Origin: Falciphora oryzae
Taxonomy: Eukaryota; Ascomycota; Sordariomycetes; Magnaporthales; Magnaporthaceae
Assembly: GCA_000733355.1 (NCBI GenBank)
Contig: JNVV01000018.1
Location: 554,947-618,946, forward strand
Length of the DNA: 64,000 bases
Direction of reading: 5' to 3'
Part shown: positions 43,396-55,089 of the stretch, piece by piece
Layout: each line of letters starts with the position of its first letter
Numbering within the stretch: position 1 is the stretch's first letter
Made by a program: the position numbers and the translations under genes
The notes under the pieces: generated by a model
What the model was told of the DNA's origin: nothing
Seen by the model: only the letters and a program-made list of their open reading frames with translations
The model's database searches: none

Positions 43396-44817
43396 ATGCA
43401 CAAATCTCTTGAGTCGCTTGTAGACTCCTGGCAGATAGACTCTCAAGCAGACTCGCCTCTCTTCAACGGCACGATCCCGGCTGAGATCCGCCTCGAAATT
43501 TTCCGCTACGCCCTGACGCCTTATACCTCGATTTACGAGAGGGAGGACGACTACATCCGCCCCCTTCCCCATAACCCTGCCGACCCCTTCTATCCCAATG
43601 ATCCTGGCGACTACTTGGATGAGTACTGGATTCACGATTTCCGCACGCGAAGCGGCCACGATAACAATGTGGACTCGGATCTCCCCGTTGACCTCGGCGA
43701 ATTGCGCAGCATCGCTCGGCTGACTCCATTTGGCGACAACGAGCTGTCTTGGTGCCGGCCCGGCTACCGCGGCCGTCCCGTCCTCTCAACCAACCTGCTC
43801 GCCTCGTGTCGCCGCACTTTCGTCGAGGCGCGCCCGTTCTGCTTCCAGAGCGAACGCTGCTGGTGGTGGTGGGCGGGGCCGTGGCACCCATTCCCCCGCC
43901 AGCTCGACATCGAGTTCGACTCGTGGCGCTGGTGCCCACCGGGCGTCGCGGGGAGGGCGTTGGACGCCTGGTCGCGCGAAAGGGTTGAGTGGGAGCAGAG
44001 ATTCCGGAGCGCGCGCATCTTTGGCCACCCGGGCTTCCCGAGCGACGACTACCTGCTCGGGCACCGCCGCCCGCCCCCGTTCCTTAAATTGCAGCACCTT
44101 CGCATCACCATCCCCAAATCTGGGATGGACGGCTCCTTTGTCCCAGAAAGGCGGGTGATCAACCCTTTCGGTGCACAAAAGGACATGGAAGAGGCCATGC
44201 GGATATCTAAAAATTTCACCCTGGAGCGGGCGCTGAAACGGGGCAGGCAGGGCTCCGCGGATGGGCGTCCTGCCTGGATGCCGCCTGACCTGGGCTTCCA
44301 GCTGCTGGAGAACGATGCCGAGTTTCAAGGGCCCTGGGGCCGCAAGTTCGTTAATCTCCCGGAGTTGAGGACACTTACCATCGACTTTGACATCAACGAG
44401 CACCGCAGGAAAGAGATGGGGGCGATCGTGGAGTGGGCCGCACGCGTTTGGCAGCTGCCGCTCAACCCGAACATCAACGGCGGTTACCACTACCTTTCCG
44501 CCGACGGGAATCCGGTCGAGAAAACGTCGTGGCGCGGATCAATCATACATCTGGACTGCAACTGCCTCTGCAGGGGCTTCGGCTGCCTTCAGGGCAATCC
44601 CAAAAAGTATACCGAGAGATTATGGAAGGGCCTCGGGCCTCGGATGTACACGTGGACGGTCAGGTGGACGCGGAGGCGCCACGACGGGCCCGAGGTTTAT
44701 CCATATAATGGGGCTATAGGGATTCGCGAGGATGACCTGCAGAGCGCCGATTACGCAGAAGAAGGGAAAAATGACGAAAACAGCGATGATCCTTCCGCTG
44801 CCTCTGGTTCGCGTTGA
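43396..44817 (+). CDS. 2EXR/F-box-like protein of unknown function
   Basis: An intronless frame of 473 aa. Residues ~22-42 (LFNGTIPAEIRLEIFRYALT) form the same leading helix as other fungal 2EXR/DUF7730-type proteins, though the rest differs from the copy at 11435-12666. Further features are LLASCRRTFVEARPFCF, a Trp cluster (CWWWWAGPWHPFP), LQHLRITIPKSGMDG, LRTLTIDFDINEHRR and a Cys-rich LDCNCLCRGFGCLQG. The C-terminus is acidic. Typical members are cytosolic or nuclear proteins of unknown role, many carrying degenerate F-boxes. There is no signal peptide or membrane helix. Confidence 0.75.
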   Translation: MHKSLESLVDSWQIDSQADSPLFNGTIPAEIRLEIFRYALTPYTSIYEREDDYIRPLPHNPADPFYPNDPGDYLDEYWIHDFRTRSGHDNNVDSDLPVDLGELRSIARLTPFGDNELSWCRPGYRGRPVLSTNLLASCRRTFVEARPFCFQSERCWWWWAGPWHPFPRQLDIEFDSWRWCPPGVAGRALDAWSRERVEWEQRFRSARIFGHPGFPSDDYLLGHRRPPPFLKLQHLRITIPKSGMDGSFVPERRVINPFGAQKDMEEAMRISKNFTLERALKRGRQGSADGRPAWMPPDLGFQLLENDAEFQGPWGRKFVNLPELRTLTIDFDINEHRRKEMGAIVEWAARVWQLPLNPNINGGYHYLSADGNPVEKTSWRGSIIHLDCNCLCRGFGCLQGNPKKYTERLWKGLGPRMYTWTVRWTRRRHDGPEVYPYNGAIGIREDDLQSADYAEEGKNDENSDDPSAASGSR

Positions 44818-45974
44818 ACTTGTACCTAAGGGCCTCGTATCTCTCAAGAAAGAGAGCCTTGCGACTCGACTGCGTCTTGGTGTTTTCCTGCTTGGGCTTG
44901 TTCAGCCGGTGGTGATGCTTGCCCTGTCGAGACGTAGATGGAGGTGATGGAGCGTTGACTCGGCTATCGCCCCAACATTGCGCAGCGCGAACATAAAAAT
45001 ACAATATCTTCAAGACGGTCGACGGGACGAGCACTTTGTCGGGCCTGTGCTGGACGATCAGACCCCCAGAATCCTCCAGCGGTTGCCTCGCCGGCCGTGA
45101 TCACGTGCTGGAAGATGGTGTGAGGTAGAGCGGTGGCGAAGCTGCGACGGTTCGTCTCGAGCGAGATTGAAAAGCCGCCTACTCTCGTGCATGATAGTCC
45201 GACTTTCCCCGCAGGTGGTGTTAGGGCCAGCGCCCTCAATGACATCTGCGATCTCCGCGTCTTCGCCGCTCAAAGACCCTTCGTATCTCCCCATCCGCTC
45301 CGACTGGCTGCTATGGCGAGGCGAGACCATTCGTTCTCTCCCTCCGTGCCTCCCCCTCCAACTACGTCAGCACGAACCCCGCACTCATACACCAGGCATG
45401 TGCAAGGATGCAGTGCAGCTTGAATGGTCGCCCTATAGGAACGTCTCGCTTTTAGCTGGGGGTCGCATGATTTTCGGCAGAGTTCACGTTTGTGGAAACT
45501 TTGGGCGCACATCCTTTCTTCGGCACCTCTGCACCCCGTAACGCCATCAAAGGGCTGCAGGAGTCCGGTACACTGTGATCTCGCGATGCAGAATGACGGG
45601 GACGGTTAGTCTAGTCTGCTGATCTGCAGCCTGTTTAAGGTTCTCGTGCGCCTCCCTTTCCCCCAAACGCGGGGGAGAAAACAAAAAGTCTGGACATCCG
45701 TTGCATCCGTGACGTCTGCCCACCATCATCCCTGGAGAACGAGGGGGAGGTAGGACGCATTGATCGGACGGGGAAGAATGGAAGGTTCTACATGCTGGCA
45801 TCTTTGGGGATAAAACGACGGGCTGCTGCCCCCTTGCTTCCCCTGAGCACCCGTGCTTTCTGTTCTTCATCGTGCCTAGACCAAAACGCTCACACAGTGA
45901 TAGCGCAGAACAACGATAACAAAACATCTCCACTTGCCGTTCCACACACTGGGAACACCCGATAGCAAACCAAG
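44818..45974. other. 1.2-kb intergenic region
   Basis: No gene is supported on either strand. Confidence 0.5.
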
Positions 45975-46338
45975 ATGACCAAGCACCACCTGCCCAAGCC
46001 ACACGACCCAACCGGCGTCACCGACAAGGCGGTCGACAACGCCCATGACTTCATCGAGACGACCGAGGCTCAGGAGCACAAGGTAAGTTATTAGGCCAAG
46101 GGCAGGAAACCGCGTCCACTCGGATCCATCCCGTCCATCCCACTGCATGCACTTGCATGGTTTGCTGACAGGCTCTCCCTTCCGGCAGCTCCACCCCGAA
46201 GCCCAGCTCGACCGCGGCGAGGCCAACCCCGAAGCCAACAAGGGCCTCGGAAGCCAAGACGCGAGCGACGACCAAAGTCAAGGCCAACACAAGTCCAAGA
46301 TGGACACAATCAAGGAGGCGCTGCATTTAAAGAAATAA
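45975..46338 (+). CDS. Small hydrophilic protein, 85 aa
   Basis: Exons 45975-46082 and 46189-46338 around a 106-bp intron (GTAAGT..CGGCAG, phase 0). The start is MTKHHLPKPHDPTGVTDKAV and the end MDTIKEALHLKK. It is almost entirely charged or polar, with no hydrophobic core, and is predicted disordered. Small fungal proteins ending in a K(M)D.IKEALH-type amphipathic helix are common and often stress- or conidiation-induced; I place this one there only by resemblance. The clean splice and good start context support it as real. An earlier AG (46171) is a possible alternative acceptor. Confidence 0.65.
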
Positions 46339-46731
46339 AGCAGATCTCCGAATGGCTACCGCTCACAAGCCGACGTGGACATGGGGCCCTTCGTCATTCC
46401 TTTTATCGCTACATATGAGGGGCAGTAAGGGGCTGTATCAAAACAGATTGTATTATAATTAGCCGAAGCCTATTACCAAACTGGTTTATTGACATATTCC
46501 ACGACTATCTGGTCACTTTAGTTAGTACAAGTGATGTTCCTTTCATCTTTTTAACTCTCTTGTTTCTTAAGCGTCTCATTTTACTCCTCTTTTACTGCTA
46601 TCATTTCTCTTTTTCCCGATGAGAATTATGAGATTGGAAACTGGATAATGGTTAAACGTACTTATTAATTCGGGAACATTAATTGAGCACTTTTGGCACG
46701 TGTCGTTTTCCTTCCCATGTAATGCCGTTCC
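46339..46731. other. AT-richer intergenic stretch
   Basis: It contains TAAGGGGCTGTATCAAAACAG near 46427, which resembles one terminus of a Harbinger-type MITE, but no matching inverted end was found. Otherwise nothing is seen. Confidence 0.35.
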
Positions 46732-47140
46732 TGTTGGATCATTATCCCAGCACTATTCCGGCGCATGCATTAAAGGGATCTGGAAGCCAGGAAGGCTTAG
46801 GAGGATACAAGCCGTGCATGCGCATAAAAGAAAAAGTTGCCAGTGTTGGATTATTATTCCAGCACTATTCCGGCGCATGCACTGAAGGGATCTGGAAGCC
46901 AGGAAGGCTTGGGAGGCCCGGGCCCTCCGGGGCCCATGGGGCCCACGGGGCCCATAGGGCCCCCGTGACCTGGAGGGCCAAGCCCTGTTGGCAATGTATA
47001 TAAGGGGCTTCGTTGCCCTCCCTTCTAGCAGATAGATCCCTTTCCTCTTCACGCGCACAATAGAGGATCCAACCAACCGTTAGGATCCGTGTTCGTCACT
47101 CCTGGGAGATCTCCGTGTCCGGCCCCCATTGGGGCCAACA
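46732..47140 (+). mobile_element. Putative solo LTR with internal duplication
   Basis: The stretch begins TGTTGGATC and ends GGGCCAACA, i.e. TGTTGG..CCAACA terminal inverted repeats as in many Copia LTRs, with TATATAAGG at 46996 as a promoter candidate and about 400 bp length. Two near-identical copies of a ~70-bp segment (CAGCACTATTCCGGCGCATG core) start at 46732 and 46844, so the left end is tandemly duplicated. No 5-bp target duplication is evident (GTTCC versus GGAGT), and no internal element sequence follows. Confidence 0.45.
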
Positions 47141-47772
47141 GGAGTACCACTCCTACCGACAGTTCCTTTTATTATGACGATGTGGGTAGTTAAAAAAAGA
47201 CAGGCTACACACTTTTATTTTTCAGTGATCAGGACTATCTGGAAATTTATCTCGTGTCGAGTAGCAAGAGTTTTGACTTTTTATCGCCGAGCTTTTGGTC
47301 ACTGAAATGTGGGGAGTTCGGAGCGCGTTATGAGGCTTCAACGTCTTCTTTGCATTCTTTCCATCTGTCTAGCCACGATAGCCATGGAATGCGGAACAAA
47401 CTAGTAGTTGTGGCCAGTAGAGATGCGCCGAGTCGGCATCCACCTCTTTTTCATAAGGAGAAACCGGGTACTGCGCAGTCCATCAAACACCCCGCAACGA
47501 AATAAAAAGAAAAGCAAAGTAAATAAGGGATTGTCAGTTGAGCGGCCGGCATCAAAAGAAGTAAGGAGAAGAAAAGAGAAAAAAAAAAGAGCATTAGGTT
47601 CAACAAAGAAAAGAGATGCGGCGGTCTTGCTAGCAGCCCAGCCAGCGGAAACCAGCACCTCGCTTGCCAAGGCAAGGGACAGACAAGATTCCATCAGCCC
47701 GTTCAAGTCATCCAGCGAGCAGCAGCGATTGTTCTCGGATTTCGCTCGTGAAGTAGCGGGGTCTCGAAACGC
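47141..47772. other. Intergenic region
   Basis: A-rich 3' flank of the hydrophobin gene. No gene is supported. Confidence 0.45.
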
Positions 47773-48254
47773 TTAAACACCGGTGGGGCGCTGGCAGAGA
47801 ACAGCTTGGCCGAGCTGTCGGAGACGAATACGATTGGGCCTTGGTTAGCAACCGCGCTTGGTCATCGGCGTCTTGCTTTCAATGTCGTTTGAGGGTTACT
47901 TACAATCGGAAGAGTGCAGCACACCGCCTGCTGACCTCCGACCACCTTGGAGCAAACATCCCTGAAGTTCGTGGCCGAGACGGGCGACTCCGGGACTGTC
48001 GGGTTGGAGAGGGAGTGGTCAGCGAACAAAAATGGTTGTCAAGTCGCTTTGCATTGAGTCGGGGCCACCTTACCGTGCTTGCAGTCGAGGCCCAGGACCC
48101 CACCGACATCGGTAGCGCAGCACTGAGGAACGCTGTAGAGAGTACCGGGGCAAGGCTTGTAGGCGCCGCCGGAGCCGCCACCGGAGCCGCCGCCAGTGGG
48201 CACAGCGATAGCAGCGCCGGCGAAGAGGGCAACGATGGTGCTCTTGAACTGCAT
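47773..48254 (-). CDS. Class II hydrophobin
   Basis: Exons 48254-48074, 47995-47904 and 47814-47773 give 104 aa. Signal peptide MQFKSTIVALFAGAAIAVP; then a Gly/Ser linker; then the eight-Cys hydrophobin pattern in class II spacing: KPCPG, QCC, GLDCK, RDVCS, AVCC, LCQ. The end, CCTLPILGQAVLCQRPTGV, is typical of class II. The three-exon layout with introns between Cys4/5 and Cys7/8 matches other class II genes. Secreted hydrophobins self-assemble at air-water and wall interfaces, giving hydrophobic aerial hyphae and spores. It lies less than 500 bp from a transposon insertion on its promoter side. Confidence 0.95.
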
Positions 48255-48413
48255 CTTGATGATTGGGGGCTTGAGAAGCTGAGGGGTTCAAAAAGAGGAC
48301 CTGTTGTGCTTTTGGGAGCTGGTGCTGTGGGCTGGAGGCTTGAAGAGCTGAGATGAGGATGCTGATGAGGAGCAAGAAAAAAGACCGAAGAGAACGAGGG
48401 GATCAGGACCACA

Positions 48414-48419
48414 TTTATA
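48414..48419 (-). promoter_or_regulatory. TATA box of the hydrophobin gene
   Basis: TATAAA reads on the minus strand about 160 bp before the ATG at 48254. The rest of 48255-48739 holds no other recognised feature. Confidence 0.5.
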
Positions 48420-48742
48420 CATGGAGATTCACAGCGAATCATCTCGAGGACGCTGTGGATGCTCCTTCGAACGGGCAGGAATAGGGAAACTGCGAGGCAT
48501 GGTCGTGATGCTGGTAGAGGGATTGAGTCGATCGACAGCAAAGGCAATGATCGTCATCAGTGTGTTCGCCGGCCAAAGTCCTCCGCTGGTGCCAAGATGC
48601 GTTTCTCCGGCCCATGAATGTAGTAACCATCTTCAAGACTTGGCACGATGTTCCCCCCTGTACAGGGGAACATACCCGGGGGCCGGCCGCGCCAAGGAGT
48701 CAATGACATAGTTCATGCCTCGCTGTATAACTGTGGCACTTA

Positions 48743-49589
48743 GGGGCTGTTCAATACAAAAGGTTTTTTAGTTTTTCCCATACTAATCCTAAAAACCGGC
48801 GGTTTTTAAGATTTTTGAAAAAAGCATAACGTGGTTCACAAGCGAGTGGACCACACAAGCGAGTGGGCCACTTCCAAATCCTATACTAAACGCCGTTTCC
48901 GACCCCCTTGCTATATCGACCAATTTTTATCCAAATTGGCTAAAATTTGTTATAGTAACTCTCAATTATAAAATTGAATTTTTGTAATTTTCTTGGATTT
49001 TTTGGCACTAAATCGGGTTAGATGCACTAATTTAACCCCTGTGTTATAGCGTGGCGTGAGGTCCGGCTGACTCAGCCATGCACGTGCCCACCACCTGGCG
49101 TTTAGGTGCGGGCACGAGCACACGCACTTTGTAAATTCCCTCGTTCCTTTTCCATCTTCAATTCTAAGGTCTGTTTGGCAGATTACATGTGACCTTTGTG
49201 CCGGTCCGTGACACCCTGTAAAACTTAAATTTTTAAATAACTAACCCAATTTAGTAATAAAAATTTAAAGAAAAATCTAAAAATTCAATTTTATAATTAA
49301 AAGCCGGTATGCCAAAATTTAATCGATTTGGATAAAAATTGGTCGATTTAGCAAGGGGGTCGGAAACGGCGTTTAGTATGGGATTTGGAAGTGGCCCACT
49401 CGTTTGTGTGGTCCACTCGCTTGTGAACCACGTTAAATGATGCAAAACCTTATAAAAATGAAATTTTAGCCGACTAAAAGTATTTTTTTAACCGAATTTC
49501 CCAGGTTTTTACGTGCATATTTTGGTGAAAGCATTTTTGACTCCTAAAAAACTAAAAAACTAAAAAACCATTTTGTATTGAACAGCCCC
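48743..49589. mobile_element. PIF/Harbinger-type MITE, interrupted by a second MITE
   Basis: The ends are perfect 19-bp inverted repeats, GGGGCTGTTCAATACAAAA and its complement, flanked on both sides by TTA (48740-48742 and 49590-49592). TTA duplication and GGGGCTGTT-type ends are hallmarks of PIF/Harbinger MITEs. Subtracting the inner insertion leaves about 242 bp of AT-rich, non-coding element. Confidence 0.85.
48829..49433. mobile_element. Fold-back MITE of pogo/Fot1 type nested in the Harbinger MITE
   Basis: Flanked by TA on both sides (48827-48828 and 49434-49435). The ends are ACGTGGTTCACAAGCGAGTG and its complement. The inverted arms run about 200 bp each with few mismatches (both contain GACCCCCTTGCTA and CCAATTTTTATCCAAAT on opposite strands), around a central region of about 190 bp. 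There is no coding capacity. The ends closely resemble those of the full-length element at 59115-60975. Confidence 0.85.
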
Positions 49590-49592
49590 TTA

Positions 49593-52500
49593 GTCCCGAC
49601 GTCGGGGCCATCCACAGAGGCCAGTCAGAGGCCACAGGCCATCAATTTCCACTTGGAACCTTGGCGGGAGGAGGTGTGCCGCCGGCCGAGCGGCGCTTGC
49701 GAGAGATGCGCGATGACGATCTCTACCGAACAGGGGAGGCAGGAGAAATTGCTGATGGCTTCGATGGTTGGCTGTAAGTGTGATGTGAAGGCGGGAGCGG
49801 GGGCGGCGGTACTCGTCGGCTGTCAATGGATGTATGTGTGGCTCAGCGGGACCCCGGCTTCCGCCTCGCAGTGCTCCCTTGGACTCTATCAAACGTCGAA
49901 TAAGGACAGGGTAGTCTAACTTGTGCCCGAGAAAATCACCGGGTAACTGTGCCTTGCTGAACAGGAGACGGCAGAAAAATGGTAGGATACGATGGATGGA
50001 CTAAGAATAGGATCCTTGCCCTGGAAACGGCTCGACGCCGATCACCCTTCGCTCGTCGCCTGGGCCGTGCAGGCGAGAGGCACGGCACCTGGGCGTGATT
50101 TCGGCAGGACTTGCCAGACTTAGTAGGCCCCGCCGGTAGTCAAGTACACTAATTACGCTATCAACAGCTGCCGCTTCCTCTTCCTAGACTGCGGGTGCTG
50201 CCGCGGCCAGATCTGGACTCGGCCCCAGGCTCGGCTAAGGGCGACGCGAGCGAGCAACGGGCCGTTGTGGCTACCGCTGGCTCCGGACGCTAGATTCTTC
50301 CTAGAAGGCAGCTTGTGGCGTGCGCATGACGTCTATTAAACCATCACGCAGTAATCTCGGCGTCTTCTAGGGCGCAAACAATGCACCGAGCCGCTCCCAA
50401 GGTGGACGGCTGTGTGGCCGCGTAGATGAAGCTGCATGCAACCTGTTCAGACGCGCCCCCTGGTCGCCCATTGGCCTCCAATCTTCCTCCCGCTGCCAGC
50501 CCCGATGGTTGACCTTCCCCGCCGGAAATTTAGTAGGTCACTCACCTTCCCTTTCCCTTTCGTCTCCTGCATGCACGGCCTGACATTTTCTTATTTTTCA
50601 TCCCTTGGCCCATTGAGGAGGGTGGAACGAACGACTCTGATCAGGCCAGTGGGACCTTGGGCTAGTGGGCTGGGCCACATATGCGCGTTTGGCCACCAAG
50701 CGGAAACCCTGCAAGGAGACGTGGCCAGCGGTTCGGGGTAAGTCCCCGGCATCCAGCCCCCCCTGGGCTGGAACTCGCTGGACCGCCCGATCAAATAAGA
50801 CTGGAGCACGCCCCGTCGATCCTTCCCGAGACGGGTAGTGGATGCATCATTCAATGTTGCGAGCTGTCGAGGGGCCGGTTCGCGGGTTGAGATTGCATGT
50901 ATTTTCCCCGCAAACCTGCGTCGCCCAGACCACTACCCTCGTCCCCTTGGCCCGTCCTCCTGATCCCTGTCACCGTCCACCAGATCGATCGCCCGTTCTT
51001 GCTTTGACGGAGCATCCCTAGCCGGTATTGCGAACGACATGCGCAGGCGTACGAGGTTCGCATTTTGTGCCTTGATCAAGTCACCCAAAGACTGCGTGGG
51101 ACGAGCCTACATTGTGAGTGCCTAGGCATTCCTAGGTACCCGTTTGATAGATCCACTTTCTCTCGTGCTTCTCTGCCGCTCGCTTCGCCGACGGCCGGTG
51201 TGTCGAAGCAGCACCTAACAACAACAACACCTTTCACTCATTCTCTCCCGACGATTCCGGGCTTTGGCATAGCCATGCCGGCATGGCCAGACTCCACCGA
51301 ATCTCCGAGACTACCGCCGAAGGTCCGCCCGAAGCAAAAGTAAGCCGACTCATTCGAGCGTCTTCCATTGTTGCCTCCCCCTTCCCCTTTCCGGCCCTTC
51401 TTCGGGAAGCAGACCACACCATTACACGCCGGCAGCCGCGCGGGAAATCAATATACGGGCAGGCGCGTAATACTGACGGTGCGTTTCTCTTTTCGTGTTA
51501 GCAGGTGAGCAGCCACAAAAAAATTCACCTCGGCGACTTGGACGACGTCATGGTCCATGTAGGTGCCCGAAGAACCCAAGCAGACGGGGCACCCTTCAGA
51601 GACCGAAAAAAGAGAACACACCAAGATTTACCACAATACTGATCCCCGGGCATGCAGAATGCTCTGGCGTCCCGTGGCATCCCACATCGTCTTCGGCTAC
51701 AGCGGCAGAAGCAGGAGGAGACTGCCAGTGGGACCTCGTGTCGTGGGCATCTCGAGATCCAAGACGGTTGCTGTGCCCCGGAATGCCCTTCTATGAGCCC
51801 GTCCCCACGAATGACTCTCCACATACGTTAGTCTCTACTGCACTGCAACACAAAAAGCCCAGCCCCCCTCGTAGGCCTCATGCAGGCAGTGCCGGGGGTC
51901 ATCTCAGCCGTTCCAAGTTTCCCGATCCCCGATCCCATGGTGGTCGGGTGTCGCTGCTCAGCCGCTTCGTCTCTGTATCTCCCCCTCGGCTCCATGCAAG
52001 CACCCAGGCGTTCAGCTGGGCTCTCTCCTCCCGCCCCTCGCCATTTTCTTGGAACAAGGAAATATCGTTGCACCTGCTCCTTCCTGAGATAGATAAAGAT
52101 CGTCATCGGGCGTCGACCGGGCATGCAGATGTTTTTTTCTCCATCCGTCTTTCTATACTCCGGATATCGTCGTCGGAACCTGTCCATGGTCGCAGCAACT
52201 CGTGTCCTGGCCGATCACTGCCTGTCCAAGCAAGATCAGACACAGCTCCGTCCCACAAGATTACCGGGAAGTGCCAAGAGAAGAGCCTTGAGGGGATTTT
52301 CAGGACCTTTGACCACCCGGGTCAACTTCACGGTTGGTTGCCTGCCCGGCTCCGCCCCGGCGGACTCCTGACGTGGCACCGCTCGAGGCCACCGTCGAGG
52401 CCACCGGAGGGTGTGTTGACAACTTGGGCACCAGAGAGCTGTTCTGCCCAGGTATAGAGGGAAAGAATACCCGAGCAACGGCAAGTCAGGCTCTTCGATT

Positions 52501-54713
52501 CGTTCTCCTGGGTAAAGCCACCTTGTCATCGAGCCCAGCATACCGTGGGGAGCATGCCGTCCTTTTGCGCACTTTGAAGTGTGGGAGCTTCGGTAATGTG
52601 ACAACCCAATGATCAGCTTCCGGCAGGCAACAGAGAAATGTCGAGAAGTGGGATCACGGCAGAGCACCCAGAGACTTCACTCTTCGGACTTGCGCCCTCA
52701 GACAGAGTGCTGTCAACAGGGAAGTGTCATGAGGCAGAGTTGGTTAGCCACGTACGATGATCACTTTCCTTGGGTTCTTTCTTCCTGTCATCCGGCCACA
52801 GTATCATAACCAACCATGGTGTTCCCGTCGATTACCCACTATTCGGGCAATGATGATCACTTCCATTCTTAACCCGTCCAATTGACCTTTCCAGCTCTTG
52901 CCACAGACAAAAGAATGCTGCAATATGAATAATTCCAAATCTGCGGTGTCGATGCCGTGTCGCTTTCGACACCGCAATCCTCACTATCATGACGTCGACT
53001 TCTTTTTCGCCACATTGCCATCCACCCAGATGCACGAAAAAAAAAACTCGATTTTACTCTGAAAACAGCACAAGGAACTTGCCGATTTCATCGATGGGAC
53101 CGTAGCCATGGTCTGGTAATGGCAAACGGGTATGTGCCTCGACCCGCCGGTGAATCGGAAGTCGTGAGAACCCTTGATCATGATTGGTGGATCATCTCTG
53201 GAATTCCCTTCTTCGCTGCAGGGGTTCTCACACTTGCCACCGGCAGAGCCGAATAAGAATAGCGGCCGACGGGGCAGCTGAGAGCTCCCCGCTTCCTTTG
53301 CTCCTTTGCCAGTCTGCTGTGCCTCTTTTCCCGACCTGCATGCAGCGCCCAGGATCAAACTTTTCGGCGAATCCAATCCTCCGGGATTTGAAAGGAAAAA
53401 AAAAAAAAGCCCAGCGCTGTAAGCTCCCGCGCCAACCGCGCCTTTCACAGCTTTCCCCGTGGAGCCGGCGAAAAGCCCCGACATCTCTGTGGGACCAGAC
53501 GAAGATGGGATGACACGTAGATCCAGGAACGAGGAGGGTCCGGGGAGGCTGACGAGAAAAGTGGAAGAAAATGAAAGAAAACAAAAAGGCAAAATAAACG
53601 TATGATGAGGCTCTCCGGCGGCTGCCGCTTGACTGCTGATATCTGCAGCTTGTGCACCCAGCGCACAGGCCACCGAGGCGGACTGTGGTTGGCGCGGTGG
53701 GGAGCACGATAATTGGGAGACGCAAAAAATCAGGGAAGTGAGATGAGGCAGGAAGAAAGAGCACCAAACACGTACGGGTGGCTGCAGCTCATACTCATCT
53801 CGTCAGTCGCCGTGGCTGCCATGCGGTGCCACGTCCCACCGTCACTTCGCTGCTGCTCCGGCCGCCCAAGTCGTCGGCCAACGGTAGGCTAGCCCCCTGG
53901 GTGGTGTGGGCGTCTCGTGTGGCGTGAGCGGCCAGAGCAAGTGGCGCACCCGGAGAGGCTGAGCCCGGGACCTTGGGTCTGTGTCCGCCTTGGGGGTGGC
54001 ATATATTTGTGCGGTGTTGTGAATATCGACGGGTAATATGTGCGACCTTCGGGTGTGGGCCCGCGGCGAAAATGGCCCAAACAGGTCGCATGCTTTCTCA
54101 CGGCGAGAAGAAGACTTGTATCCCGAGAGCTTGATCCTACGGAGGCTTCGTACAAAAATAACAGCCCACCCCAACGTACCTGCTAGGGACCCCGTGTTTC
54201 GAGCAATCCAATCAGCGATTTTTAAACCAAAAAAAAAATCACCCCTGCTTGGAAGTATATACGTACATTTGCAACCTTCCCCAAGTTCAGCGCCGCGCTG
54301 ATCAAGGTCGACTTCTGAATTCTATGCTGAGACGAGCCAGGATAGCCCTCCATCTAGCCGGGGACCTAACCCGGGCCCTGTTATGGCACGTAGCCTTGGT
54401 TGGGCTCGGCGCCAGGAAGACCCACTGGTTGCACGGGCGCCTGGCAGATCCGTGCAACGAATGGAGCCCGGCCCAATTGCCCTACCTAAAGCAATCGATC
54501 CGAACAAATGCAACGCACAACTCTTCCTTTTTTGTTCCTTAACTCTAAATAGCCAAATCAACCTAAAGGTTTGTTACAGCTCGGCCTCTTCGCCCTCGTT
54601 AGTGCCGTAACAATCTAAAGTTCAACTCTTTATGCCTGGAAAGGCTTAATATCCCCGATTAATCCAAAAACCGATATTAAACGCGCACGCGCGAAAACCC
54701 GAAAAACGCATGC
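49593..54713. other. 5.1-kb region without a recognisable gene
   Basis: Open frames up to 320 codons exist but overlap on several strands and show no domain, signal peptide or consistent exon structure. GC content stays moderate and nothing clearly repetitive was found. It is the gene-poor flank of the transposon cluster. Confidence 0.5.
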
Positions 54714-54828
54714 TGTCACGGGACAAGACCAAGGTTGTACCACGTGCACCACGAAGGCAAAAGAGGAACGTTGTTGTAGCTAGGACTACAACCGTGCGAG
54801 GTCCTTATCAAGGGATCGCACCGTGACA
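54714..54828. repeat. Short element with TGTCACGG..CCGTGACA ends
   Basis: A 115-bp stretch with 8-bp perfect inverted ends of the TG..CA form. It also contains an internal inverted pair (GTTGTAG..CTACAAC). No target duplication is seen. It could be a small LTR remnant or a chance hairpin. Confidence 0.3.
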
Positions 54829-54849
54829 ACGGGAGTAACCGCATTAAAA

Positions 54850-55089
54850 AAACAAGCCAGGGTCAAAATACAAAAAAACAGCTACCACCAAACATGCCCT
54901 TAGCTTTAGGGCGTGTTTGATACTAATGGCTTTTTGGTTTTTGTAACAAACTTACCTCGTGGAGACGGTCCAGTTTTACCCGCAAATATCTCCGGGGCTA
55001 CGCAAGGGGTGCACGTACCCAATACCACATTGAAAAAGGCTATATCCGGGCATTCCCCTTTTTTGCTATTAGCACTCACCGTCCTCCGA
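54850..55089. mobile_element. Abutting termini of two Harbinger-like elements
   Basis: One terminus ends ..ACCACCAAACATGCCC at 54899, followed by TTA. Six bases on, after a second TTA (54906-54908), another terminus begins GGGCGTGTTTGATACTAATGG at 54909. The second element is cut at 55089 by the Gypsy insertion. Its far end was not found. Confidence 0.4.

Noticed and set aside
46420..46450. Complete Harbinger MITE beginning TAAGGGGCTGTATC
   Set aside because: No matching inverted terminus was found downstream.
51495..52457. 320-aa plus-strand open frame
   Set aside because: No domain, signal or sensible composition; overlapping frames of similar quality exist, so it is treated as chance.
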